From Proteobacteria bacterium SG_bin6 (GTDB taxonomy: Bacteria > Pseudomonadota > Alphaproteobacteria > Sphingomonadales > Sphingomonadaceae): DNA of 64,000 nucleotides. The translations under genes and the position numbers were made by a program. This document shows, piece after piece, positions 1 to 8,214 of the stretch (position 1 is the stretch's first letter; each line of letters begins with the position of its first letter). The notes under the pieces were generated by a model. The model saw only the letters and a list, made by a program, of their open reading frames with translations, was not told the DNA's origin and made no database searches. The stretch is from contig LWDJ01000013.1 of NCBI GenBank assembly GCA_002083435.1, forward strand, positions 12,093-76,092, read 5' to 3'.

Positions 1-1
1 C

Positions 2-403
2 GGCAGGATCGTGTTCGAAAGTGATCGTTCGGGCAGCCAGCAGCTCTATGTGATGGACGCCGATGGCGGCAACCAGCGCCGGATCAGCTTTGGCGGCGGG
101 CGCTATGCGACGCCGGTGTGGAGCCCGCGCGGTGACCTGATCGCCTTCACCAAGATCGCCGGCAATTTCCGCATCGGGGTGATGAACCCCGGCGGCGGCG
201 GCGAGAAATTGTTGACCGACGATTGGCAGGATGAGGGCCCCACCTGGTCGCCCAATGGCCGCGTGCTGATGTTTTTCCGCGCGACACAGGGCAGCTCGGG
301 CAAGGCCGATATCTGGTCGGTCGATCTGACCGGGGTCAATCTGCGGCGGCTGCCGACGCCGCTCGACGGATCGGACCCGGGCTGGGGACCGTTGCGCCCC
401 TGA
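2..403 (+). CDS. tolB: TolB C-terminal part (5' end outside window)
   Basis: The frame is open from the window edge to a TGA at 401-403, giving about 133 residues of a WD40-like beta-propeller. TolB-type blades are visible: FESDRSGSQQLYVMDADG, then PVWSPRGDLIAFT and PTWSPNGRVLMFF (the 'WSP.G..I.F' signature). TolB is the periplasmic propeller of the Tol-Pal envelope system and binds Pal. Identity is supported by pal starting 47 bp downstream in the usual tolB-pal order. The N-terminal TolB domain and signal peptide lie outside the window. Confidence 0.93.
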   Translation, partial: GRIVFESDRSGSQQLYVMDADGGNQRRISFGGGRYATPVWSPRGDLIAFTKIAGNFRIGVMNPGGGGEKLLTDDWQDEGPTWSPNGRVLMFFRATQGSSGKADIWSVDLTGVNLRRLPTPLDGSDPGWGPLRP

Positions 404-450
404 GGTTTCACGCGAGCTGAGAGCGGACCCAACTTCAAAGGAGAAGACCG

Positions 451-966
451 ATGAAAGTAGCGACCCCGTTGATGCTGACCGCCGCCTTGCTGACGGCCGC
501 CTGCGCCAGCAAGCGTCCCCAGGATCGCCCGCCGGCGCCCGCCGATGTCGCCCCGCCCGCCGCGCAGACCACGCCCCAGGGCAATGTCGGCGACGCGGTC
601 GTCCCCGGCTCGGCCGCCGATTTCAAGCGCTCGGTGACGAGCGACACGGTCCATTTCGCGCTCGATCAATATGATATCGATGCCGAGGCGCGCGCCGTGC
701 TCGACAGCCAGGTCGCGTGGCTGCGCCGCTATCCGCAGGTGCGCATCACGATCGAGGGGCATTGCGACGAGCGCGGCACGCGCGAATATAACCTGGCGCT
801 CGGTGACCGCCGCGCCAATGCCGCGAAGAACTATCTCGCCGCCGCCGGGATCGACGCGAGCCGGATCACGACGATTTCCTATGGCAAGGAACGCCCGCTC
901 GCGCTCGGTTCGGACGAAGGCAGCTGGGCGCAGAACCGCCGCGCGGTGACGATCGTGGTGAGCTGA
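451..966 (+). CDS. pal: Peptidoglycan-associated lipoprotein Pal
   Basis: This 171-residue protein has a lipoprotein signal peptide ending in the lipobox LTAAC (Cys near residue 19), a Pro/Ala-rich linker, then an OmpA-like domain. The domain shows VHFALDQYDID near residue 70, IEGHCDERGTREYNLALGDRRA (the peptidoglycan-binding D/R motif) and ISYGKERPLA. A strong AAAGGAG ribosome site precedes the ATG. Pal anchors the outer membrane to peptidoglycan and couples to TolB/TolA during constriction. Its length and its place directly after tolB are standard for alphaproteobacteria. Confidence 0.97.
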   Translation: MKVATPLMLTAALLTAACASKRPQDRPPAPADVAPPAAQTTPQGNVGDAVVPGSAADFKRSVTSDTVHFALDQYDIDAEARAVLDSQVAWLRRYPQVRITIEGHCDERGTREYNLALGDRRANAAKNYLAAAGIDASRITTISYGKERPLALGSDEGSWAQNRRAVTIVVS

Positions 967-1169
967 GGCGGGCAGCCTCGGCTCGGGCGCAGTACGAAGC
1001 CCCGGCGCATCAAGCGCGGTGAGGGTGGCGCCGGGCAGCCCGCGCCGAGCCCCGCACACCGCCCCCACCTCCCAACCTCCTCCCCCGAAGGGAAGGAGGG
1101 GTTTGGCCTGTCGCGTCGCTTGCTCCTTGCGACGTCGACATCATTTGCCTGGCCCCGGAAATCGATATA

Positions 1170-1185
1170 AATATGATATCGTATT
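1170..1185. promoter_or_regulatory. Near-perfect palindrome upstream of SPFH gene
   Basis: AATATGATATCGTATT is a 16-bp palindrome centred on GATATC with one mismatched pair. It lies 14 bp upstream of the SPFH start and is AT-rich against a GC-rich background. Position and symmetry suggest an operator for a dimeric repressor; the adjacent ribbon-helix-helix protein is one candidate ligand. The regulator is inferred, the palindrome is seen. Confidence 0.45.
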
Positions 1186-1199
1186 TTCGGGAGGACAAG

Positions 1200-2087
1200 A
1201 TGATCGAGTCGACCAATCTCAGCCGCACCAGCGAACGCCGGGCGAGCGCCGCCAGCGGTTACGCGATGCTGTTGGTGCTGCTGGCGGCGATCGTCGCCGT
1301 GATCTTCGGCATCTCGATGATCGACGCTGCGCAGGAAGCCGCGCTCGCGGTGATCCTGCCGGCGGTGCTGGTGATCCTGTTCGTCGCGCCCGGCTTCTAC
1401 ATGCTCCAGCCCAATCAGGCGGCGGCGGTTACCTTGTTCGGCGCCTATGTCGGCACCGATCGCACCACCGGCCTGCGCTGGGTGCTGCCCTGGCTCGGCA
1501 AGAAGAAGATCAGCCTGCGCGCGAACAACATCATTTCCGAGCGGCTGAAAGTGAACGACCTGCGCGGCAACCCGATCGAGATCGCCGCGCAAGTCGTGTG
1601 GCGCGTGACCGACACCGCCCAGGCGCTGTTCGACATCGACGACTACAAGGCGTTCGTGATCGTTCAGATCGAGGCGGCGGTCCGCGCGATCGGCGCGCGC
1701 TACCCCTATGACGATTTCGAGCATCACGAGGTGACGCTGCGCGGCAATCACGACCAGATCGGCGCCGAGCTGCGCGACGAGCTGATGAAGCGGCTCGCCG
1801 TGGCGGGCGTCAGCGTCGACGAATGCGGCTTCACCCACCTCGCTTATGCGCAGGAGATCGCCGGGGCGATGCTGCGCCGGCAACAGGCGCAAGCGGTGGT
1901 CGCCGCGCGCCAGACGCTGGTCGAGGGCGCGGTCGGCATGGTGCAGATGGCGCTCGAGGCGCTCTCGCGCAGCAATGTGGTCGAACTGGACGATGAGCGG
2001 CGCGCGGCGATGGTCTCGAACCTGATGGTCGTGCTGTGCGGCGAGCGCGACACCCAGCCGATCGTCAACGCCGGTTCGCTCTACTGA
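1200..2087 (+). CDS. SPFH/Band 7 domain membrane protein
   Basis: This 295-residue protein has two hydrophobic segments near its N-terminus (about residues 20-42 and 47-68). An SPFH (stomatin/prohibitin) domain follows: PGFYMLQPNQAAAVTLFGAYVGTDRTTGLRWV, then VQIEAAVRAIGARYPYDD and LAYAQEIAGAMLRRQQAQAVVAARQ, the charged helical end of the fold. I chose the ATG at 1200, not the upstream in-frame ATG at 1173, because GGGAGGA sits just upstream. SPFH proteins form membrane scaffolds; the substrate here is unknown. A ribbon-helix-helix gene starts 3 bp after the stop, implying one transcript. Confidence 0.85.
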   Translation: MIESTNLSRTSERRASAASGYAMLLVLLAAIVAVIFGISMIDAAQEAALAVILPAVLVILFVAPGFYMLQPNQAAAVTLFGAYVGTDRTTGLRWVLPWLGKKKISLRANNIISERLKVNDLRGNPIEIAAQVVWRVTDTAQALFDIDDYKAFVIVQIEAAVRAIGARYPYDDFEHHEVTLRGNHDQIGAELRDELMKRLAVAGVSVDECGFTHLAYAQEIAGAMLRRQQAQAVVAARQTLVEGAVGMVQMALEALSRSNVVELDDERRAAMVSNLMVVLCGERDTQPIVNAGSLY

Positions 2088-2090
2088 GCG

Positions 2091-2294
2091 GTGGGGGGCG
2101 CGAAAAAGGCCTTTCCGCTGCGGCTCGATCCGCAGCTCTACGCGGCGATCGAACGCGCCGCCGCCGACGAGCTGCGCAGCGCCAACGCGCAGATCGAGCT
2201 GCTGCTGCGCGAGGCACTGGCGCGGCGCGGGGTGAAGCTCGCCCCGCCCGAACCGGTCCGCCGTGGGCGGCCGCCGAAAGGGGGCGACGATTGA
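2091..2294 (+). CDS. Small Arc/ribbon-helix-helix DNA-binding protein
   Basis: This 67-residue protein starts at GTG, 3 bp after the SPFH stop. Its N-terminal half reads KKAFPLRLDPQLYAAIERAA followed by ANAQIELLLREALARRG: one beta strand and two helices, as in Arc/HicB-type ribbon-helix-helix proteins. The tail is basic and Pro-rich. The tight spacing says it is cotranslated with the SPFH gene. A likely role is autoregulation through the palindrome at 1170-1185, which is an inference. No toxin partner is visible. Confidence 0.75.
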   Translation: MGGAKKAFPLRLDPQLYAAIERAAADELRSANAQIELLLREALARRGVKLAPPEPVRRGRPPKGGDD

Positions 2295-2316
2295 GGACGA
2301 CGCCGGGCAACCCGGC

Positions 2317-3240
2317 TCAGGGCGTGTATGCCGTCACCCGCACCGGCTCGGCGATCAGGAACGCATCCGCCACCAATGCGAGCGGGGCACCATCGGCGTC
2401 GCTCGCGCCCGCTTCGACCAGCTCGGCGAAGCGCGCATAGAGCCCAGGATATTCGGCGACCGGGGCGCGCTCGGCGGGCCCGCCGCCAAGCGACAGCGCC
2501 GCGCCGCCCTCGCTCAGCAGCAGCGTGCCGCCATCGGTGTCGAGCGCGATTTCCCAGCGCTCGCCCTGTTCCTCGCGAAAGTCGAAATCGCCCGCGATCG
2601 TCGCCTCGCGATGCGCGAAGGTCACTTGAGCGGCGATCGGGGTCGCGGCGCCCTCGGGCACTTCGAAGCGGGCGCGCTCGACCGTCACGGGGCCGGGCAG
2701 GATCGCGGTCAGGATCGACAGCCCGTTGATGCCGGGATCGAACACGCCGAGCCCGCCCGGCTGCCACAGCCAGGCCTGGCCGGGATGCCATTTGCGCGCG
2801 CTCTCGCGCCAGCTGATCCGCCCGCCCGTGATGCGCTTGTCGCACAGCCAGTCGCGCGCGGTGGCGACCTTGGGGGCGAAGCGGCTGTGCCAGCTGGCGA
2901 ACAGCGGCACCTTGGCGCTTTCCGCCGCGCGCACCACCGTCTGGAAGGCGCCGGGCGTCGCGGCCGGCGGCTTTTCGAGGAAGGTCGCGAGCCCCGCCGC
3001 GATGGCGTCCAAAGCAATCGCCACGCGTGGCTGCGGCGGCATGCAGAGCGCCACCGCGTCGAGCGCCACGCCCAGCTTAAGCAACTCCTCGAACGACTTG
3101 GCGTTGGGCACCCCCGCCACGCCGCCACCGCTGCGATCGACCGTCGCGGCGAGCTTGAAATGCGGATTGCCGGCGATCGCGGGCAGATGCTGATCACGCG
3201 CGATCTTGCCGAGCCCAACGACCGCGATATTGATAGCCAT
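2317..3240 (-). CDS. Gfo/Idh/MocA oxidoreductase, probable D-galactose 1-dehydrogenase
   Basis: This 307-residue protein has an N-terminal Rossmann fold (INIAVVGLGKIARDQHLPAI) and the family lysine motif FLEKPPAA near residue 95. The sequence resembles bacterial galactose 1-dehydrogenases, which oxidise an aldose to its lactone with NAD(P). I chose the ATG at 3240 because AAAGGG precedes it; a longer reading to 3267 adds an Arg-rich tail with no ribosome site. It diverges from an IlvD/Edd dehydratase, which would take the resulting aldonate onward. The exact sugar (galactose, arabinose or related) cannot be read from sequence. Confidence 0.82.
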   Translation of the reverse strand: MAINIAVVGLGKIARDQHLPAIAGNPHFKLAATVDRSGGGVAGVPNAKSFEELLKLGVALDAVALCMPPQPRVAIALDAIAAGLATFLEKPPAATPGAFQTVVRAAESAKVPLFASWHSRFAPKVATARDWLCDKRITGGRISWRESARKWHPGQAWLWQPGGLGVFDPGINGLSILTAILPGPVTVERARFEVPEGAATPIAAQVTFAHREATIAGDFDFREEQGERWEIALDTDGGTLLLSEGGAALSLGGGPAERAPVAEYPGLYARFAELVEAGASDADGAPLALVADAFLIAEPVRVTAYTP

Positions 3241-3274
3241 CGTCACCCTTTCGCGGCGCCGTTGCACGGCTATT

Positions 3275-3287
3275 TATATGACATATA
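3275..3287. promoter_or_regulatory. Perfect 13-bp palindrome between divergent sugar genes
   Basis: TATATG-A-CATATA is a perfect odd palindrome in the 81-bp gap between the dehydrogenase start (3240) and the dehydratase start (3322). A site between two divergent genes of one pathway is the expected place for a shared operator, for example of a GntR- or LacI-type sugar-acid regulator. No regulator gene is adjacent. Confidence 0.5.
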
Positions 3288-3321
3288 TGCCGATCATCGT
3301 CCCGCGCCAGCCGAAAGCCGA

Positions 3322-5115
3322 ATGATGACGGCCCCACAGCGTCTGCGCTCGCGCGCCTGGTTCGACAATCCCGACAATGTCGACATGACCGCGCTCTATA
3401 TCGAGCGCTACCTGAATTTTGGCCTTAGCCAGGCCGAGCTGCAAGGCAACCGGCCGATCATCGGCATCGCCCAGACGGGAAGCGACCTCGCCCCCTGTAA
3501 CCGCCACCATCTCGTTCTCGCCGAGCGGGTGCGCGACGGCATCCGCGACGCGGGCGGCATCCCGATCGAATTTCCGATCCACCCGATCCAGGAAACCGGC
3601 AAGCGCCCGACCGCCGCGCTCGACCGCAACCTGCAATATCTAAGTCTGGTCGAGGTGCTCTATGGTTATCCAATCGACGGCGTGGTGCTGACGATCGGCT
3701 GCGACAAGACGACGCCCGCCTGCCTGATGGCGGCAGCGACGGTGAACATCCCGGCGATCGCGCTTTCGGTCGGGCCGATGCTCAACGGCTGGTATCAGGG
3801 CAAGCGCACCGGCTCCGGCACGATCATCTGGCGCGCGCGCGAACTGCTCGCGGCGGGCGAGATCGACCATGCCGGCTTCGTGAAGCTCGTCGCGAGCTCC
3901 GCGCCCTCGACCGGCTGGTGCAACACGATGGGCACCGCGACGACGATGAACAGCCTGGCCGAGGCGCTCGGGATGCAGCTCCCCGGCGGCGCGGCGATCC
4001 CCGCCCCGCACCGTGACCGCGCCCAATTCGCCTATGAAACCGGCCTGCGCGCGGTCGGCCTGGTGCGCGAGGATCTAAAGCCGTCCGACATCATGACCCG
4101 CGCGGCGTTTCTGAACGCGATCATCGTCAATTCGGCGCTGGGCGGTTCGACAAATGCGCCGATCCATTTGCAGGCGATCGCCCGGCATATGGGGGTGGAC
4201 CTGAGCCTCGCCGATTGGGAACGGTTCGGGCTCGACGTGCCCTTGCTGGTGAATTTGCAGCCGGCGGGTGAATATCTGGGCGAGGATTTCTATCGCGCGG
4301 GCGGGGTGCCGGCGGTGGTGAGCGAATTGCTGAAGCAGGGGCTGCTGCACGCGGACGCGCTTACGGTCAGCGGCAAGAGCCTGGGCGAGAATTGCCGCGA
4401 CGCCGCGATCCTCGACGCCGATGTGATCCACCCGTTCGATCGGCCGCTGAAGCCGGCGGCGGGCTTCATCGTACTCGGCGGCAATTTGTTCGACGAGGCG
4501 ATCATGAAGACGAGCGTGATCTCGCCGGAATTCCGCAGCCGCTATTTGGAGAAGGCGGATGATCCGCAGGCGTTCGAGGGGCGCGCGATCGTCTTTGACG
4601 GACCGGAGGATTATCACGCACGGATCGACGACCCCGATCTCGCGATCGACGAAACCTGCATCCTGGTGATGCGCGGCACCGGCCCGGTCGGCTATCCGGG
4701 CGCGGCGGAGGTCGTGAATATGCGCCCGCCGGCTTATCTGCTGAAGGCGGGCATTCACGCGCTGCCGTGCATCGGCGACGGACGGCAATCGGGTACCTCG
4801 GGCAGCCCTTCGATCCTGAACGCCGCGCCCGAGGCGGCGGTGGGCGGGGGCCTGGCGCTGCTCCAGACCGGGGACCGGGTGCGCGTCGATCTCGGCAAGC
4901 GCCGCGTCGACATGCTGGTGCACGACGAGGAGATCGCGGCGCGACGCGCGGCCTTCGAGGCAGCGGGGGGCTATCCCTATCCACCCGCACAGACCCCCTG
5001 GCAGGCGATCCAGCGCGGCGTGGTCGGCCAGCTCAACACCGGGCACATCCTGGAGGGGGCGGAGGCGTTCCAGCGTATCGCCCAGAGCTTCGGGCTGCCG
5101 CGCGATAGCCATTAG
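3322..5115 (+). CDS. IlvD/Edd-family sugar-acid dehydratase (XylD-like)
   Basis: This 597-residue protein closely resembles Caulobacter D-xylonate dehydratase XylD across its length: RLRSRAWFDNPDNVDMTALY at the start, IIGIAQTGSDLAPCNRHH, VLTIGCDKTTPACLMAA and STGWCNTMGTATTMN. The three conserved cysteine motifs bind the Fe-S cluster of the IlvD/Edd family. It would dehydrate an aldonate to a 2-keto-3-deoxy acid. The frame stays open upstream to 2263 across the antisense dehydrogenase, but homology begins at the ATG pair 3322/3325. Pairing with a galactose-dehydrogenase-like gene suggests galactonate, arabonate or xylonate as substrate. Confidence 0.88.
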   Translation: MMTAPQRLRSRAWFDNPDNVDMTALYIERYLNFGLSQAELQGNRPIIGIAQTGSDLAPCNRHHLVLAERVRDGIRDAGGIPIEFPIHPIQETGKRPTAALDRNLQYLSLVEVLYGYPIDGVVLTIGCDKTTPACLMAAATVNIPAIALSVGPMLNGWYQGKRTGSGTIIWRARELLAAGEIDHAGFVKLVASSAPSTGWCNTMGTATTMNSLAEALGMQLPGGAAIPAPHRDRAQFAYETGLRAVGLVREDLKPSDIMTRAAFLNAIIVNSALGGSTNAPIHLQAIARHMGVDLSLADWERFGLDVPLLVNLQPAGEYLGEDFYRAGGVPAVVSELLKQGLLHADALTVSGKSLGENCRDAAILDADVIHPFDRPLKPAAGFIVLGGNLFDEAIMKTSVISPEFRSRYLEKADDPQAFEGRAIVFDGPEDYHARIDDPDLAIDETCILVMRGTGPVGYPGAAEVVNMRPPAYLLKAGIHALPCIGDGRQSGTSGSPSILNAAPEAAVGGGLALLQTGDRVRVDLGKRRVDMLVHDEEIAARRAAFEAAGGYPYPPAQTPWQAIQRGVVGQLNTGHILEGAEAFQRIAQSFGLPRDSH

Positions 5116-5239
5116 GGCAGCGCGCGTCCGCGCCATCGGCACGGCGTTCGCCCGCACGCCAATCGAGGGCGTCATCGCCAGTACCGGGGCGGGGGGGCGG
5201 CGCGGGAAACGCTTGCGTTCGGTTAAGTCCGGGTCGCGG

Positions 5240-6559
5240 TCACACGACGCTCCATGTCGCGAGATCGGGTTCGTTGCCGATCTGCGCGAGACCGAAAGCG
5301 ATCGAGGTCAGCTCGTCGCCGGTGGCGATGCGCTCCGCCCCGAAACGCCGCGCGAAGCGATGTCGGATCGCGGGAATGAGCGAAGACCCGCCGGTCAGGA
5401 AGACGCGGTCGATATCGGCGGGGCTCAGCTTGGCCCTGTCGAGCGCGAGCGCCATGGCCGTGTCGATCCGTTCCAGGTCGGCGGCGATCCACGCCTCGAA
5501 CTGCTGGCGGCTGACCGGCACGGCGATCTCCACCCCGCCGCCGGAAAAGGTGAACTCGGCCTCGTCGGCGATCGACAGCGCGCGCTTCACCCGACCGACG
5601 GCTTCATAGAGCGGCAGGCCCTGCTCGTGCTCGATCAGCGCGATCATCCGCCCGATCGGCGCGGGATCGATCGCATCGCGCTGTAGCTTGCGCAATTCAT
5701 CGAGCGTGCGGCGATTGCGCATCAGTGCCAGTCGCGACCAGTCGGCGAACTCGCTGAAATAGCCGCCGGGAATCTCGAGGATCTTGTCGAACGAGCGGTA
5801 GCGCCCCCCTTTGCCCAACAGCGGCAGCACGAGGTGATCGATGATCCGCTTGTCAAACCGGTCGCCAGCGATGCCCACGCCCGCCGATGCGAGCGGCTGG
5901 CATCGCGTCGCGCTGCCGGGTCCGCTGACCCGCACCACCGAGAAATCGGTCGTGCCGCCGCCAAAGTCGGCCACGAGCAGCGTCGCGGGCCGATCGAGCC
6001 GCGCGGCAAAGCCGAACGCCGCCCCGAGCGGTTCATAGACATAATGGATTTCGCTGCCCCAGGCCGCCAGCATCTGATCGTAGCGCTGCCGCGCCAGCGC
6101 CGGATCGGGGCGTGCCCCGGCGAATTCCACCGGCCGGCCAACCACGATGCGCGGCGGCAGCGACCGCAAGGCAGCGCCGGCATGAGCCCGGAGCTTGTGC
6201 AGGAACAGCTGCCCAAGATCTTCGAAGCGAAAACGCCGACCGAAAATCTGGGCATGTTCGAACAGCGGACTCGCCGCGACCGTCTTGAACGATTGGAGGA
6301 ACCGGCTGTCGAGCGGGGATTGCAGATATTCGGCGATCGCCCAGGGGCCGCCTTCGCTGGCAATGCCATTCAGCCCCCGTTCCTCTTCCCAGAAGCACAA
6401 GGCGGAGCGAAAGATCGGGCTGCCCGCCATCTCTCCGGCGAACGGGACGAGGCACGCGTCATCGCCGCCATCGCTGAGCGCGACCACGGTATTCGTCGTG
6501 CCGAAATCGAGCCCAAGCGCGGTGGGCGCCTCGCCAGTCACGATAGCGTGCCTTTCCAA
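5240..6559 (-). CDS. Hsp70-family protein, YegD-like
   Basis: This 439-residue protein has the actin/Hsp70 nucleotide-binding fold: phosphate-1 loop LGLDFGTTNTVVALS near residue 18, phosphate-2 loop VADFGGGTTDFSVVRV near residue 195, and adenosine motif VFLTGGSSLIPAIRHRF near residue 390. There is no room for a DnaK-type substrate-binding domain (DnaK is about 640 residues), which matches the YegD group of short putative chaperones. It is a single gene, facing the dehydratase tail to tail. Its client is unknown. Confidence 0.87.
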   Translation of the reverse strand: MERHAIVTGEAPTALGLDFGTTNTVVALSDGGDDACLVPFAGEMAGSPIFRSALCFWEEERGLNGIASEGGPWAIAEYLQSPLDSRFLQSFKTVAASPLFEHAQIFGRRFRFEDLGQLFLHKLRAHAGAALRSLPPRIVVGRPVEFAGARPDPALARQRYDQMLAAWGSEIHYVYEPLGAAFGFAARLDRPATLLVADFGGGTTDFSVVRVSGPGSATRCQPLASAGVGIAGDRFDKRIIDHLVLPLLGKGGRYRSFDKILEIPGGYFSEFADWSRLALMRNRRTLDELRKLQRDAIDPAPIGRMIALIEHEQGLPLYEAVGRVKRALSIADEAEFTFSGGGVEIAVPVSRQQFEAWIAADLERIDTAMALALDRAKLSPADIDRVFLTGGSSLIPAIRHRFARRFGAERIATGDELTSIAFGLAQIGNEPDLATWSVV

Positions 6560-7213
6560 GCGACCGGTATTCGCGGGAGGGCGCCTATTGCATGGCGCGC
6601 CGGCGGTAACAAGCGAAGTCTATCGCGCCTGTCGGCAGCATTATGGGTCTGACGCACGGTCGCTCGCTGGGCCGGTTCACAGACGCTGAACGGCAGGCGT
6701 GACGGTGCGAGCAGCGGTCCGCCGGTCTATTCGTCGGCACGCCGCGGATGAAGGGGCGGGGCTGCGCTTGCCTCGGCGCCGCGGCCGGCGAGAGCGATTT
6801 TGAGGCAGGTGGAATCACCAGCCGGCACGAAAGTCGCTCCAGTCGAGCGATACCCCCGGATCTGGAACCGCAGCCCCCCTGACCAGATCGGCGCGCCAAG
6901 CTCAAGACCCCGATCAGTCGCGACCTGGAGCTCGCTTCCCGTCCGCCGCGTCCCTGGTGGAACGGTCGATTTAGCCTGGGCGAATGAATCCGCAATATTA
7001 TGACATTATCATGGCCACGACTTTACCGATTAGTGAAAACATACTTATATTACTTGTTTATATCACGCCCAATTAATCGCCATTTAACATTGAGATCGCA
7101 AGCGAACCGCTCTATCAAAAGGCGATTCATTTTCTATTGATGCGTGGATTAGCATAGACTGCCAAACACGTTCGGCCGTCTAATGACATGATAATCGTAA
7201 GAGGAGCCTGACT
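6560..7213. other. 654-bp stretch without a convincing gene
   Basis: No supported gene. The left half is GC-rich. On the minus strand one frame stays open from about 7012 to a stop at 6727-6729, without a start codon; its reading (for example GAPIWSGGLRFQIRGY) could be a gene remnant, but I cannot identify it. From about 6990 to 7210 the sequence turns strongly AT-rich, unlike the flanks, and probably holds the promoter of the damaged gene at 7214 or marks acquired DNA. Confidence 0.4.
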
Positions 7214-8102
7214 ATGGCAATCGAAGTGAAATCGACCTCGATCAATCTTAATCATCCTACGAAATTTGTATTTGATCGGCCGGTGTTATCCAGTGTCATT
7301 GGCATATCTTTTTTTCAGCATGACTTATGGAAGCTACGATCGCCATATCAAGAAAATCAGCCTATCGATTCAACCAAGCTGGAGCAATAATGAAGTACAG
7401 GCCAGCGTCACCGCCCAACTGGTCGACGATTAGGGCAATCTGATCGACAAGGCGGACTCGGTGATCGGGCTCGTCTGTATCGCCAATACCGACGCGACGG
7501 ACAATAACCTGGCGCTCGCCACGGTCGACGGCATCCTCACCGGAACGCAATCGCAGGACATCGCGCTGCCGGGCAATTCGCTCAAATTCGCGCAAACCGG
7601 GGTGGCTGGCTTCGCGCTTTCGTTCGCCGATGGCGATCACCATCGGCGCCAGTTGCTGGTCTCGCTGGGCTTCGTGATCCACGCCAACAGCGGCAACACC
7701 GGCAAGATCAGCGCTGAAGCCGCCATGATCGACAGCAGCGGCCATTCCGCCAGCACCGAAAGCGCCGATGCGATCCTCGTCGCGGGAAATTATGCGGAGA
7801 CCGGGGTCGAGATGGTGATGCTCACCAATCAGCAGACGAGCAGCCCGCAGACCGTCGGGTTCAGCAAGCCGCTGTCGCAGGCGGTCGTGCTGGTGAACGG
7901 CTTCACCATCACCTTCAAGGGCAACGACCATCATGTGAAGACGATCGGCGCGGGTTGCTCGGGCTGGACGCTGAACGGCACCGACACGAGCAAGGTGATG
8001 CTGAACGATGCGCGCGCCTTCGTCAGTGACAATTCGGGCAACACCCAGGACGATCAGGCCTCGTTCGTCAATCTGGTGATCGTCGGCATCCCCTCCAACT
8101 GA
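7214..8102 (+). pseudogene. D-H/R-H repeat protein upstream of RHS gene, disrupted
   Basis: A gene starts at ATG 7214 behind a GAGGAG-like site but shifts frame in a run of seven T (7309-7315) and meets TAG at 7431-7433. Dropping one T and reading the TAG as CAG (Gln) gives one continuous protein of about 296 residues ending at 8102. Its three segments share a motif: FSMTYGSYDRHIKKISLSI, FALSFADGDHHRRQLLVSL and FTITFKGNDHHVKTIGAGC. The first repeat is restored only by the repair, which supports one ancestral gene. I do not recognise the family. Context suggests a partner of the RHS protein that follows 112 bp later. Confidence 0.6.
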
Positions 8103-8214
8103 ACGCCAGCCGCCCGCGGCACGGCAAGGCCGCGGGCGCGCGCTCCGCGCAACCACAGGCAGCTGCGTCGGGGGTGTCGGCGACTGACGCGCCCCGCCAG
8201 TCAAGGGGCATGGC

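Noticed and set aside
103..1068. Minus-strand frame of 321 codons over tolB-pal
   Set aside because: Antisense to two well-supported genes and low-complexity.
2263..3321. N-terminal extension of the dehydratase frame
   Set aside because: The extension runs antisense through the galactose-dehydrogenase-like gene; dehydratase homology starts at 3322/3325.
6585..6995. 136-codon minus-strand frame
   Set aside because: Arg/Ser/Pro-rich, no ribosome site, no family pattern; a different minus frame in the same stretch looks more like a gene remnant.
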